A stretch of 64,000 nucleotides of DNA from Flavobacteriaceae bacterium (GCA_024644725.1 JAHEHE010000004.1:1-64000); one strand, 5' to 3'; shown: positions 9,940-17,773, counted from the stretch's first letter. The notes: generated by a model from the letters alone, not told the origin. A program made the numbers and translations.

Positions 9940-10965
9940 CTATTCGACAACCGGGTACATATTGACTTCTTTCTTGGTGAAAGCTCCCCATCCATTGTCT
10001 TTTAAAGTCTTGTGCATGTAGCTGTTGGCGCCGTAGGCGATGTTTGAAGCATCATAGCCCAATACATCTAGGTAGGCAACGACATAGGCCGTTTCCTGAC
10101 CGGTTGTGCCGTTGACTACAATCTTTTTGTCAGCAGGAAGAGTCATGAGATCTGCAGAAGAGGTCAATGATTCGTTGGGTTGATATTGAACTGCATTTGG
10201 GATGTGTCCCTTTTCGTAACGATCCAGTCTATTGTAATCCACGATGTAATAGTTGTCGGGATTGGCAAATACGTCGGAAGATTTGGCTATCGACTCCTTA
10301 TAAGGCGTTGCAAACAATTCTTCCAGGCGGGCGCGGAGTATGGCTTCGGCTTGTGTTTTTCCTGTGCTCAAAGCTGGCAAGCTTCCTTTGGGGCCTTTTT
10401 CATTCCCCGCAGTCACCACCTTGTCGGCAAAATCGTCCTTAGTGTTTTTCAACCAGGAATTCTCGGCAAAGTCGACTCTCCAGGAGCTCATTCCCCAGTT
10501 CATACTGTAAACATTGTCATAGCCGGCAATTCTCAAAAGACTTGAAAAGTAAGCAGCTGATTGGCCTGAATAGCATACCAATACAATCTTGTCAAAATCG
10601 GCAGGAGTGATGCTGTTCTCGAAATAGGTCAGAAGATCAGTTGACTTGACATTGCTGGCATTTTTGATGTGGCCGTATTCGAACCAGCTGTCGCTGCGAA
10701 TGTCAATGATGTGATACTTTTCGTTTTTAAGGTTTTTTTTCACCTCATCTGCTGGTACTATGGCAGGTGCGGCATCTGTGTTCACAAAATTGCGATTGCC
10801 TTCCAAAAACTCCAGAAGAATCTCTGTTTCCCCTGTTGAGAGAGGAGGTTCAGAATTGTTGTCTTTCGCAATGGAAAATCCGCTGAGTGCAAATGAAAGC
10901 GGAAGAACAAAAGCAAGTAGATAAAGAATTCGCTTTTTCATGGTTTCTAAGATTTTATGATTCAA
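9940..10965 (-). CDS. Secreted double-rhodanese protein, second domain lacking the catalytic Cys
   Basis: A signal peptide (MKKRILYLLAFVLPLSFALS from the inner ATG 10941; ATG 10965 adds eight residues) exports this protein, which has no lipobox. Domain 1 has HIIDIRSDSWFEYGHI and the intact loop CYSGQSA. In domain 2 the corresponding loop reads NGTTGQET, so the catalytic Cys is replaced and this half is probably not a sulfurtransferase. It is a paralogue of the lipoprotein downstream (both have WGMSxW after domain 1 and an NxWG segment near the C-terminus). It is the first gene of the operon and is preceded by the palindrome at 11022-11033. One active and one inactive domain is a common rhodanese layout, but here it is the second half that has lost the Cys. 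Confidence 0.87.
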   Translation of the reverse strand: MNHKILETMKKRILYLLAFVLPLSFALSGFSIAKDNNSEPPLSTGETEILLEFLEGNRNFVNTDAAPAIVPADEVKKNLKNEKYHIIDIRSDSWFEYGHIKNASNVKSTDLLTYFENSITPADFDKIVLVCYSGQSAAYFSSLLRIAGYDNVYSMNWGMSSWRVDFAENSWLKNTKDDFADKVVTAGNEKGPKGSLPALSTGKTQAEAILRARLEELFATPYKESIAKSSDVFANPDNYYIVDYNRLDRYEKGHIPNAVQYQPNESLTSSADLMTLPADKKIVVNGTTGQETAYVVAYLDVLGYDASNIAYGANSYMHKTLKDNGWGAFTKKEVNMYPVVE

Positions 10966-10990
10966 TTAAATATTTGTTTTTACTTGTGTG

Positions 10991-10998
10991 TAAAAGTA
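10991..10998 (-). promoter_or_regulatory. Predicted -7 element of the rhodanese-porin operon
   Basis: The minus strand reads TACTTTTA (then C), one base from TAnnTTTG. No TTG lies at the -33 distance, which suggests dependence on an activator. The operator at 11022-11033 is centred 33 bp upstream. Confidence 0.5.
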
Positions 10999-11021
10999 GA
11001 ATTGGGGTTGTGTAATAATTA

Positions 11022-11033
11022 TGACAATTGTCA
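11022..11033. promoter_or_regulatory. Crp/Fnr-type operator TGACAATTGTCA
   Basis: This is a perfect 12-bp palindrome, extended to 14 bp as ATGACAATTGTCAT (11021-11034). It is centred exactly 33 bp upstream of the -7 element of the rhodanese-porin operon, identical to the spacing at the SQR operon. Confidence 0.6.
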
Positions 11034-11111
11034 TTAAACCCTAATATAGAGTTAGTTAACTCAGTATCCTGTGTTACATTCTAATGAAACAAGGGGTACC
11101 ATTTTGGACCG

Positions 11112-11148
11112 ATTTCAAAAAAAAATACCCCGCGCGGACGCGGGGTAT
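11112..11148 (-). terminator. Intrinsic terminator of the psr-like operon
   Basis: A perfect 10-bp GC-rich stem (11125-11134 with 11139-11148) with tetraloop CGGA is followed on the minus strand by ten T (complement of 11115-11124 region). It sits 37 bases after the last rhodanese gene and ends the operon starting at 17516. Confidence 0.9.
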
Positions 11149-11185
11149 CTATCAAAACAATCAACTAAATACTCAGGAGGTCAAA

Positions 11186-11812
11186 TCAACAGCCTCCCTC
11201 GGGCATTTTCTTTTTCTTTTTCTTCTTGGGAGCAACTTTTTTAGGAGGTGGCGGCGCCACTGTTCTTTTAGCAGCCTGTTTTTTGGATTCATTTACTTTT
11301 TTTACCGAAGTTTCTATGAACCCGGCTATATCCGGGCTGGGTTTCTCGACTTCGGAATAGGTCGTTATGAGTTTGTCCTTCTCGAAGTAGTTCTCACTTT
11401 CCAGAATTTTGACCGGTCCCATGTCGAGCTGACATAGCATCATAAAAACAGGAAGGGTTTCATTGGGACTCCTTCCGTATAGCAGGATAATCTTGCCTTT
11501 TTCGAGGTATTCGTTCAATTGGGTGGTGTGGTCTTTGCTCAACAGCTCAGGGGCATATATGTTGATCGCGTCCGGCAGATGCCCTTTCTCATAATCAAAT
11601 GGATTTCTCACATCGACCAACACATAGGCTTCTGTTTTAAGCCCTTGAGGGGAGACCAGGTAGTCGGTTGTGTCCATTTTCATCAATGTTGTGGACGTGT
11701 TCTGCGCATAGAGAAAGCTGGGCTTTTTGTAGTTGAGCAGGGCAATCAATATCAGCAGGATGGACAGCACCGCTGCGATCGATATCCGTTTTGTTTTTTC
11801 TAGTTCTTTCAT
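11186..11812 (-). CDS. Membrane-anchored rhodanese-like protein with C-terminal PEGGC arm
   Basis: The 208-residue protein has one N-terminal helix (residues 9-26, ISIAAVLSILLILIALL), so the rest is probably periplasmic. A rhodanese fold follows with YVLVDVRNPFDYEKGHLP, but the active loop reads LLYGRSPNET and has no Cys. The tail (from about residue 178) is a flexible Ala/Pro/Lys segment ending in seven Lys and MPEGGC, leaving a Cys as the last residue. The gene upstream ends in the same KKKKMPEGGC sequence encoded by different codons. A Gly-Gly-Cys on a flexible arm resembles the SoxY carrier arm. A sulfur-carrier role is inference. It is the last gene of the psr-like operon. Confidence 0.8.
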   Translation of the reverse strand: MKELEKTKRISIAAVLSILLILIALLNYKKPSFLYAQNTSTTLMKMDTTDYLVSPQGLKTEAYVLVDVRNPFDYEKGHLPDAINIYAPELLSKDHTTQLNEYLEKGKIILLYGRSPNETLPVFMMLCQLDMGPVKILESENYFEKDKLITTYSEVEKPSPDIAGFIETSVKKVNESKKQAAKRTVAPPPPKKVAPKKKKKKKMPEGGC

Positions 11813-11855
11813 GAGTTTCAGAATTTTTTTGGGTGGCTGCGAAGTGTTTGTGCTA

Positions 11856-12518
11856 TCAGCATCCGCCTTCTGGCATTTTTTTCTTCTTCTTCACCGGAGT
11901 CACAGTTTTGGGCTTTGGACTGGGCTTTGGGGGAGGTGGGGTTGCTTTCACCTCATCCTCGTAGGCCACGCCGAAGAACATACTCGCTGATTTTCTGAAG
12001 GAATAAAGCTCATGCTCGCTGTTCGGCATCTTTTCATCCGGTTTCGGAGGATTGATTACCGAATTGAACCAATTTTGTATGCCTCCCTGAAGCACGCGCA
12101 AATTTTTATATCCCAACCTGTTGCAAAGAATCCAGGCCTGATCCGCATAAAAGTTGTCATCTGAGCAAAGTACGATCTCGTAGGCGGCCTGATCGAGATA
12201 TCCTTCATTTTCTTCATCCAGGATATCTTCAAGGGGTATATTGATCGCTCCCGGAATGGAATAGGATTCGAATCGTACCGAATCCCGAACATCAATCACA
12301 AGAATGGACGGGTCTCCCGAAATGATTTTGTGCGCCAACTCGTCGGAAGAGATATAGCGCTCAGGGCTGATCGAATTGGCCAGCAACGCTTCGGGGTCTA
12401 TGCCTTCGTGTTTTTCATAGGTAGGAAGAAAGAGAAGTCCTCCAGCCAGAAGTATCAGGACCACAGCGAGAATCTTGTAGCTGTGGGTGAGGAGTTTTGC
12501 TAATTTTCTGTTGTACAT
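11856..12518 (-). CDS. Membrane-anchored rhodanese protein with C-terminal PEGGC arm
   Basis: The 220-residue protein has an N-terminal transmembrane helix (residues 14-32, YKILAVVLILLAGGLLFLP) and a periplasmic single rhodanese domain. ILVIDVRDSVRFESYSIPGA leads to the active loop VLCSDDNF, so the catalytic Cys is present. After a linker, a Pro/Lys-rich arm (PPPPKPSPKPK) ends in KKKKKMPEGGC with a terminal Cys. The downstream neighbour carries the same tail. Plausibly the active rhodanese loads sulfur onto its own or its partner's terminal Cys, but this is a hypothesis. It lies 15 bases after the YeeE gene in the psr-like operon. Confidence 0.83.
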   Translation of the reverse strand: MYNRKLAKLLTHSYKILAVVLILLAGGLLFLPTYEKHEGIDPEALLANSISPERYISSDELAHKIISGDPSILVIDVRDSVRFESYSIPGAINIPLEDILDEENEGYLDQAAYEIVLCSDDNFYADQAWILCNRLGYKNLRVLQGGIQNWFNSVINPPKPDEKMPNSEHELYSFRKSASMFFGVAYEDEVKATPPPPKPSPKPKTVTPVKKKKKMPEGGC

Positions 12519-12533
12519 GATACAGGGAATTAA

Positions 12534-13124
12534 TTAATAAACCACTTTTTTGACCCGTTTTCTGACGACATCTGCGATTATGAAGGAGAGCACTGCCAGC
12601 AAGGTGAAACCGAAAACAAAAACATAGGGAGAGATCTCAAAGGCGTCCATAATGGTCATGTATCCCATGAACCCACCGTCGTACCAGGGTTCGAATCGGG
12701 AGAACAATTCTGAGAACAGGAAGATCCCGATCAGAATTCCCCCGACATAAACCAGGGCATCGATCTTGCCGATGGCAGCTGCGCAAATGCTGGTTCCCGG
12801 GCAAAATCCACCCGTGATAAAACCCAGCCCCATGATTCCGCCCCCGATCAGGGCCCCTTTCAAATAGGTCGGGTGGACGTATAGCGCTCCGAGATCCAGG
12901 TAACCCATGTAATCCAAGTAGAGAATTCCTATCGAGGAAACCAGGGCTGCGGTAAAGAAAACTTTGAGCACGGCAAAGTCATAGCCGTAGAACACACCCG
13001 CAAGCTTTCGCGACGAGGAGAATCCCGAGCTTTCCAGGATGTACCCGAAGACGATGCCGATGACAAGGGCGAAAATGCTGTTCCATTCAGCAGGTATTAT
13101 TTCATTTGGAATCAATGGTCCCAT
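12534..13124 (-). CDS. YeeE/YedE-family transporter half
   Basis: This integral membrane protein of 196 residues and about five helices belongs to the YeeE/YedE (DUF395) family, members of which import thiosulfate or other sulfur species. The signature GFITGGFCPGTS, with a Cys in the conserved hairpin, is near residue 105. Full-length YeeE proteins are about twice as long with two such repeats. Here each repeat is a separate gene, the other being immediately upstream at 13149, so a heterodimeric transporter is likely. The two lie between the NrfD subunit and the rhodanese genes, consistent with moving sulfur between periplasm and cytoplasm. Confidence 0.88.
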   Translation of the reverse strand: MGPLIPNEIIPAEWNSIFALVIGIVFGYILESSGFSSSRKLAGVFYGYDFAVLKVFFTAALVSSIGILYLDYMGYLDLGALYVHPTYLKGALIGGGIMGLGFITGGFCPGTSICAAAIGKIDALVYVGGILIGIFLFSELFSRFEPWYDGGFMGYMTIMDAFEISPYVFVFGFTLLAVLSFIIADVVRKRVKKVVY

Positions 13125-13148
13125 AGTTGTCTATTTAGTCGTTGTTGA

Positions 13149-13679
13149 TTATATCCAGTTTTTTCTAAAAAAATAAGCGAACAAGAAGGCGGTGCCGAAA
13201 ATGGCGAGCATCGTGATAAAGCCACCGACAGAAAGGACAGCTATCCCGCTTAAAGCCGCCCCGCTGGTGCATCCTCTCGCAATTTGCGCTCCGAGGCCGA
13301 ATAGCACTCCACCGATAAGAGCAAATATCAAACGTCTTTTTACGGTTATCTTTGGGGAATGCTGAACCTTAAATCCCAATCGGCCGTTGAGGCCTCCTGA
13401 GAGAAAAGCGCCCAGGATGATTCCCAGGGTCTCGAACACCAGCCAATTGTTGAGTGGCGATTCTTCATCACTGAGGAATTTGCTGTAATAGGCGTTCTCG
13501 TGGGCGTGCTCGGTATCCGCCTTGTCTACGATCGCCACGACGCCGCTTTTGAGTCCTCCCGTGGCTCCGAGTCCGCGACCGGTTATATAAAAGGTGAAGA
13601 TGATCAATATCCCCAGGAGGAACCCTCCGAAGTAAGGATTCCAGTAGACGCGCATTCTTTTTTCTTCTTTCTGTGCCAT
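13149..13679 (-). CDS. YeeE/YedE-family transporter half
   Basis: This 176-residue membrane protein is the second YeeE/YedE repeat. The signature ARGCTSGAALSG, with the conserved Cys, is near residue 137. An N-terminal helix (residues 15-33) is followed by a long soluble insert (residues about 45-75) that is His/Asp/Glu-rich (DKADTEHAHENAYY), unlike the other half. The gene follows the NrfD-like gene by 73 bases and precedes the 12534-13124 half by 24 bases. Direction of transport and substrate (thiosulfate, sulfite or sulfane sulfur) are not visible. Confidence 0.87.
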   Translation of the reverse strand: MAQKEEKRMRVYWNPYFGGFLLGILIIFTFYITGRGLGATGGLKSGVVAIVDKADTEHAHENAYYSKFLSDEESPLNNWLVFETLGIILGAFLSGGLNGRLGFKVQHSPKITVKRRLIFALIGGVLFGLGAQIARGCTSGAALSGIAVLSVGGFITMLAIFGTAFLFAYFFRKNWI

Positions 13680-13752
13680 TTTCAGCGTTTGAGTTCTATT
13701 TGAATTTTTCTTTGGTTCCTGTTTTGTTTTTTAGGTTCTGTTTGGTTCGTAT

Positions 13753-14694
13753 TTAGTACAGGTATCGGGTTATCTGCCCGGCTTCGACCATCACAAACCG
13801 GAAAATCAGTCCTCCCAAAAGAATCAGCATGGCAGGCACCGCGGCAGGAACCTTTTTTCCCAGGATCTCCATGAGCTCAATACTGGCAGGGACAAGGAGT
13901 CCCAGAATGATCACGAAACCGAAGAACATCAGGGTGAATTCTCCTCCGACCAACAACTGCATCGCCTCCAGCTGAACCTGTGAACCGGCATGCATTCCCA
14001 TGATCATATGAACGATAAGACCCAGTTCCAGTACAATAAGGGCCAGATCGATTCGGGTGAAGAGGTGTCTCTCAGCTGAGGATTTCGCCAGAAGAATGAT
14101 GGTTGCTGCCCCGGTTGAAAGTCCGGAAGTCAGGAACAGGGGGCCGAGAATGGCGTTGTTCCATAACGGTCTGGCGTTAAAAGCGGACAGTAGTATTCCG
14201 GTGTAAACACCAAGTATAATGGAAAGAGGAATCAGGGCGTAGGCCATTTGCTTGCGGTAGGGAACCAGGAATTCTTCGATTTTGACCAGAAAACCGATTC
14301 GTTTGGAAGAATTCTTCACAAATTCAGAGTAGTAGGTCAATACCCACAGGAAGGTGAGGGGAGTGGTGATCAAAAGGACCCAGGCACCCCATGACATGGG
14401 GGACTCCAAACGAATCGTGGTGTAAAGCTGGTAGGTGTAAAGAGGGTGAGTCAGGTCATAGACCAGGGCCAACAATCCGAGGGAAAGGGCCACCGGAGGA
14501 ACAAGGGTGGCGTATTTGACCGCACCCACGTACTCTTTGTCTTTGCCCAGCACCGTGATTACACTGCTGAAAAATATGATTCCGGCAGCGAGCCCGCCCA
14601 GGAAGAGGTAGACCGAAATCGGCCAGTGCCAAATCTGTAGATAGGGATCTATATTGGGGATGTCTCTTCCACTTATGAATAATTCTTCTTGCAT
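13753..14694 (-). CDS. NrfD/PsrC-type membrane subunit of molybdoenzyme
   Basis: This 313-residue protein has about eight to nine transmembrane helices and belongs to the NrfD/PsrC family. It exchanges electrons between the quinone pool and the periplasmic [4Fe-4S] subunit. The N-terminal motif WHWPISVYLFLGGLAAG is characteristic. The haem-binding pattern of NarI/DmsC-type subunits is not evident. The gene follows the ferredoxin subunit by 54 bases, giving the order catalytic, electron-transfer, membrane subunit seen in polysulfide, thiosulfate and tetrathionate reductases and in SoeABC sulfite dehydrogenase. Sequence alone does not show whether the complex runs as reductase or dehydrogenase. 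Confidence 0.92.
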   Translation of the reverse strand: MQEELFISGRDIPNIDPYLQIWHWPISVYLFLGGLAAGIIFFSSVITVLGKDKEYVGAVKYATLVPPVALSLGLLALVYDLTHPLYTYQLYTTIRLESPMSWGAWVLLITTPLTFLWVLTYYSEFVKNSSKRIGFLVKIEEFLVPYRKQMAYALIPLSIILGVYTGILLSAFNARPLWNNAILGPLFLTSGLSTGAATIILLAKSSAERHLFTRIDLALIVLELGLIVHMIMGMHAGSQVQLEAMQLLVGGEFTLMFFGFVIILGLLVPASIELMEILGKKVPAAVPAMLILLGGLIFRFVMVEAGQITRYLY

Positions 14695-14748
14695 GGTTGA
14701 AAGTTTATCTCATGTTATTTTGACATTTTACACTCAAATATTTTTTAC

Positions 14749-15282
14749 TCAAATCAAATAATAGACATGAGGTTTGGTGCCCGCTTCGGGAGCCAGGGTT
14801 TTGAATTTTCTGTTTCTCAACAAGTTTGACACTTCGCTGTTGGGATCGTCGAGGTCACCGAAGTACATGCAATTCGTCGGGCAAACCGAAACACAGGCGG
14901 GTGACTGACCTTTTTCCACGCGGTGGTGACAAAAAGTGCACTTGTCGACGTAGCCTTCGGGGTGTTGAAATCTGGCGTCATAAGGGCAGGATTCGATGCA
15001 TGCCCCGCATCCGATGCATTCTTCTGGAGTCACCAGGACGATTCCTCCGTCTATGATATGACTCGCTCCAGTAGGGCAGCAACGCACGCAAGGCGCATTT
15101 TCGCAATGATTACACCTTTCGGATTTGAGTTCCAGCTCGACGTTCGGGTATGATCCGTCGACTACCTCGGTGATCCAGTCCCGGCAGTATCCGACAGGAA
15201 CATTGTTTTCTGTTTGACACGCTACCACACAATCGCTACATCCTACGCACTTTAGGGTGTCTATGACCATTGCATATCTCAT
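14749..15282 (-). CDS. Four-cluster ferredoxin subunit (PsrB/PhsB/DmsB type)
   Basis: This 177-residue electron-transfer subunit carries electrons between the molybdopterin subunit and the NrfD subunit. Four Cys groups are visible: CVGCSDCVVAC near residues 12-22, CNHCENAPCVRCC near 57-69, CIGCGACIESC near 89-99 and CTFCHHR...CVSVC near 115-135, which together bind four [4Fe-4S] clusters. It has no signal peptide and would be co-exported with the Tat-dependent catalytic subunit. Its ATG overlaps the psrA-like stop in an ATGA tetranucleotide. Confidence 0.95.
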   Translation of the reverse strand: MRYAMVIDTLKCVGCSDCVVACQTENNVPVGYCRDWITEVVDGSYPNVELELKSERCNHCENAPCVRCCPTGASHIIDGGIVLVTPEECIGCGACIESCPYDARFQHPEGYVDKCTFCHHRVEKGQSPACVSVCPTNCMYFGDLDDPNSEVSNLLRNRKFKTLAPEAGTKPHVYYLI

Positions 15283-17516
15283 ATCTCTATAGGTTTATGT
15301 GGATTTTCACTTAGAATGCTCACGAAGTTTCCTCGCATTCCCGTACCGCCCATAATTGGGTCTACAGCAACGCTGCTGATCATCTGGGTATCATTTATCC
15401 CCTTGCCCGCAGCCCGTGACAGTTTTTTGTTCGTGTGTCCGAACCCGTGAACCATATAGACGGAGTCCCAACGTATGCGCTCTGTGACTCTTACTTTGAT
15501 GGAGAAGTCAGAAATCACCCCATCCTGGTTCTTCAGCCATACCTCCTGACCGTTTCTCAGGTCGAGAATACGCGCCACCTTAGGATTCACCCAAAGTCGA
15601 TTCTCGTCTTTAAGGTCGTTGAGGTTCGGGTTGTTCGCGGTGCGGCTGAACGTATGCATGGGCGCCCGTCCGTAGTTCAATCGGTAGTAACCTGCGGGTG
15701 GCTCGGGATGTTTTTTGTAGACGGGCATAGGGTCAAAGCCGAGGTCCTTCAACTCCTCGGAGTAGAGTTCGATCTTACCACTTGACGTGTAAAACTCATG
15801 TGATTCGCCTTTTTCGAGATACATGGAACCCGATTTCCTTGGAAACATCTTCACTCCTGATCTTTCGAGCTCGGTGAGCGAGGTTCCCATCTGCTCAAGC
15901 TGCCATTTGATGACATCCTCGTAGTCCTCGTAATCAAAATAGTCTGAGAGACCCAGGCGTTCCCCAATCTGTTTGGCTACCCACCAACCCGGTTTCGAAT
16001 CGAATCTAGGTTTTGCTGCGGGCAGGCGCACGGCTACAGAAGGCTCTCGATTGGTCGCAGAGCGAATTCCATCAACGCGTTCCAGATACGTGGCCTCCGG
16101 TAAAACGACATCTGCGTATCCGGTGACGTCCATGGGCATAGTGTCCATCACGACCATGAAATCTATGGACTCTATGGCCTCTTCCAGAAGTTTCTTGTTC
16201 GGGATGGATTTGGTTATGTTTGTTCCTGCCACCATCCAGGCCCTGACCGGGTATGGATTGTCAGGATTCGGGATCGAAGCCTTGATCACCTCCGTGGTTA
16301 TTCCCATTTGGGCCAATGGATAGGCCTTGCCAAGCTCCTTCCAACCCCATTTGTGTTCCGGGTATTCGGGATGCGGGTACTTCGGAACTTTGATGCTCTC
16401 CTTAAAGTAGAATCCACCCCGGCGACCCCAGGAGCCCAATAGCGCGTTCAATAGGGCGATTGATCTTGAACGCTGCGTGTCATCGCCGTACCATGTAACG
16501 TGGCGACCTGGGTGGACGATAACGGCAGGCGCGGCATTGGCCATTTCCCTGGCGGTTCTTCGTATATCTTGAGGTTTGATCTTTGTGATGCCATAGGCCC
16601 ATTCCGGGGTGAAGGTTCTCACATGATCCTTGAGTTGTTTGAATCCGAGAGCGTATTTGTCGATGTACTCCTTGTCGTACAGGTCTTCATAGATCAAGAC
16701 GTGCATCCAAGACAAGAGGAGTGCGATATCGGTTGCCGGCTTTATGGGCAACCAGTATTTTGATTTGCTCGCGGCGGTAGAAAAGCGGGGGTCAACGGTT
16801 ATGATGGTCGCCCCCTGGTCGATGGCATCAGACATTTCCTGGACCTGGGTATTGTGCATGTTCTCGCCGATATGTGAGCCGATGAGAACGAGACAGCGCG
16901 TGTCCCGGATGTCTGTGGGTTCAGGAGACCCAACCCAGCTTCCGAAGGTCGCGGCAAACCCGGTTTCCCTGGGTCCTCGGCATTGCGCATAGGCGGGTTC
17001 GGCAATGGTGTCCGACCCCATGGCCTTGAAAAGGTGTTCCAGGTGTTTTCCGGGGGATCCGTGCTTGAGCAGGGCTATCGATTCAGGGCCATGAGCCTGA
17101 CTGATTTCTGTGAATTTTTTGGCGATTAAATCGAGGGCCTCTTCCCAGGTAGCTTCCCGGAAAGTCTGTTCACCGTCGATCTCGGTACGTATCAAGGGCT
17201 TCTTCAAACGGTCGTTGTCGCTGTACATCCCAACGCCACCGGTTCCTCTTGGGCACAAACGGCCATAGCAATGAGGGTCGATTTCATTGCCGATGAGTTT
17301 CACCACATCGCCTTTATCATCCGTATAGGCCCAGGCGGCACACTTCCAAAAGCAAACCTCGCAATAGGTGGCGGTGCGTGTCAAGGGAACGGAACTCGCT
17401 TTGACCCCCGTGTCGTCAAAACTGACCGGATAGAGCCCGAGACCTGTTGTTCCCATTGCGACGCCTCCGGCGCCGAGAGCTGATATTCTAATAAAAGACC
17501 TTCTCGATTTGTCCAT
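15279..17516 (-). CDS. Tat-exported molybdopterin oxidoreductase (PsrA/PhsA/TtrA/SoeA type)
   Basis: The 745-residue catalytic subunit belongs to the DMSO-reductase superfamily and would act in the periplasm on a sulfur compound. The twin-arginine signal SRRSFIRI is at residues 5-12. The [4Fe-4S] motif is Cys52, Cys55, Cys59 and Cys88 (C-x2-C-x3-C-x27-C). Cys179, in AYAQCRGPRETGF, is the candidate molybdenum ligand, as in polysulfide and thiosulfate reductases. The C-terminal cofactor-binding domain has MHTFSRTANNPN. It leads an operon with ferredoxin, NrfD, two YeeE halves and two rhodaneses, which points to polysulfide, thiosulfate or sulfite. Which one, and the direction, is not resolved. 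The operator and -7 element upstream are listed separately. Confidence 0.9.
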   Translation of the reverse strand: MDKSRRSFIRISALGAGGVAMGTTGLGLYPVSFDDTGVKASSVPLTRTATYCEVCFWKCAAWAYTDDKGDVVKLIGNEIDPHCYGRLCPRGTGGVGMYSDNDRLKKPLIRTEIDGEQTFREATWEEALDLIAKKFTEISQAHGPESIALLKHGSPGKHLEHLFKAMGSDTIAEPAYAQCRGPRETGFAATFGSWVGSPEPTDIRDTRCLVLIGSHIGENMHNTQVQEMSDAIDQGATIITVDPRFSTAASKSKYWLPIKPATDIALLLSWMHVLIYEDLYDKEYIDKYALGFKQLKDHVRTFTPEWAYGITKIKPQDIRRTAREMANAAPAVIVHPGRHVTWYGDDTQRSRSIALLNALLGSWGRRGGFYFKESIKVPKYPHPEYPEHKWGWKELGKAYPLAQMGITTEVIKASIPNPDNPYPVRAWMVAGTNITKSIPNKKLLEEAIESIDFMVVMDTMPMDVTGYADVVLPEATYLERVDGIRSATNREPSVAVRLPAAKPRFDSKPGWWVAKQIGERLGLSDYFDYEDYEDVIKWQLEQMGTSLTELERSGVKMFPRKSGSMYLEKGESHEFYTSSGKIELYSEELKDLGFDPMPVYKKHPEPPAGYYRLNYGRAPMHTFSRTANNPNLNDLKDENRLWVNPKVARILDLRNGQEVWLKNQDGVISDFSIKVRVTERIRWDSVYMVHGFGHTNKKLSRAAGKGINDTQMISSVAVDPIMGGTGMRGNFVSILSENPHKPIEI

Positions 17517-17583
17517 AATCTATTTGTTTTTGCCCTCTGGAATCTATGGCTAAAACGAAGGGCATGGTTCTGCTTTGCAGTTG

Positions 17584-17591
17584 TAAAATTA
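17584..17591 (-). promoter_or_regulatory. Predicted -7 element of the psr-like operon
   Basis: The minus strand reads TAATTTTA, one base from TAnnTTTG, with no TTG at -33. The palindrome at 17615-17626 is centred 33 bp upstream. The predicted start near 17580 leaves a leader of about 64 bases. Confidence 0.5.
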
Positions 17592-17614
17592 GTTTCACTT
17601 GGTCCCAGCGAAGA

Positions 17615-17626
17615 TGATTTTCGTCA
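17615..17626. promoter_or_regulatory. Crp/Fnr-type operator TGATTTTCGTCA (proximal)
   Basis: This site has one mismatch to TGAC-N4-GTCA and is symmetric over ATGATTTTCGTCAT (17614-17627). It is centred 33 bp upstream of the psr-like -7 element, as at the SQR and rhodanese promoters. Confidence 0.55.
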
Positions 17627-17633
17627 TGAACCA

Positions 17634-17651
17634 ATGTGACACCGGTCACAT
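17634..17651. promoter_or_regulatory. Crp/Fnr-type operator ATGTGACACCGGTCACAT (distal)
   Basis: This is the best palindrome of the set, with two perfect ATGTGAC arms around ACCG, matching the classical TGTGA-N6-TCACA pattern. Its centre is 22 bp (two helical turns) from the proximal operator. It lies between the divergent psr-like operon and the twelve-haem cytochrome and could serve both; for the cytochrome it is 64 bp upstream of a possible -7 element. Confidence 0.6.
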
Positions 17652-17702
17652 ATTTGTTGATGAATCCTGCCATCGCTCATATTTTAACTTGCTTCGAAAA
17701 TG

Positions 17703-17710
17703 TACTTTTG
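17703..17710 (+). promoter_or_regulatory. Possible -7 element of the twelve-haem cytochrome gene
   Basis: TACTTTTG matches TAnnTTTG exactly on the plus strand. No TTG is present at the expected -33 position. The operator at 17634-17651 would be centred near -71 relative to the predicted start, a class I activator position. Confidence 0.4.
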
Positions 17711-17773
17711 TCGTATGAAGAGTTTGAGCTGTTTTTAGCAGAGACAGGATTTGAAGTTCCTTAAGATTCAGTT

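Noticed and set aside
11200-11215. Phase-variable homopolymer in the Lys-rich tails of the rhodanese genes
   Set aside because: The Lys codons alternate AAG and AAA on the coding strand, so there is no long mononucleotide run, and the residues after it are conserved in frame in both genes.
13753-17516. Firm naming of the complex as polysulfide, thiosulfate or tetrathionate reductase, or SoeABC
   Set aside because: Motifs define the superfamily and subunit types only; the substrate-determining residues cannot be judged without alignment, so a gene symbol was not given.
17488-17673. Open frame of 61 codons upstream of the molybdoenzyme gene on the minus strand
   Set aside because: It covers the two operators and the -7 element of the psr-like operon, overlaps the start of the molybdoenzyme gene and has no recognisable family; the regulatory reading explains the region better.
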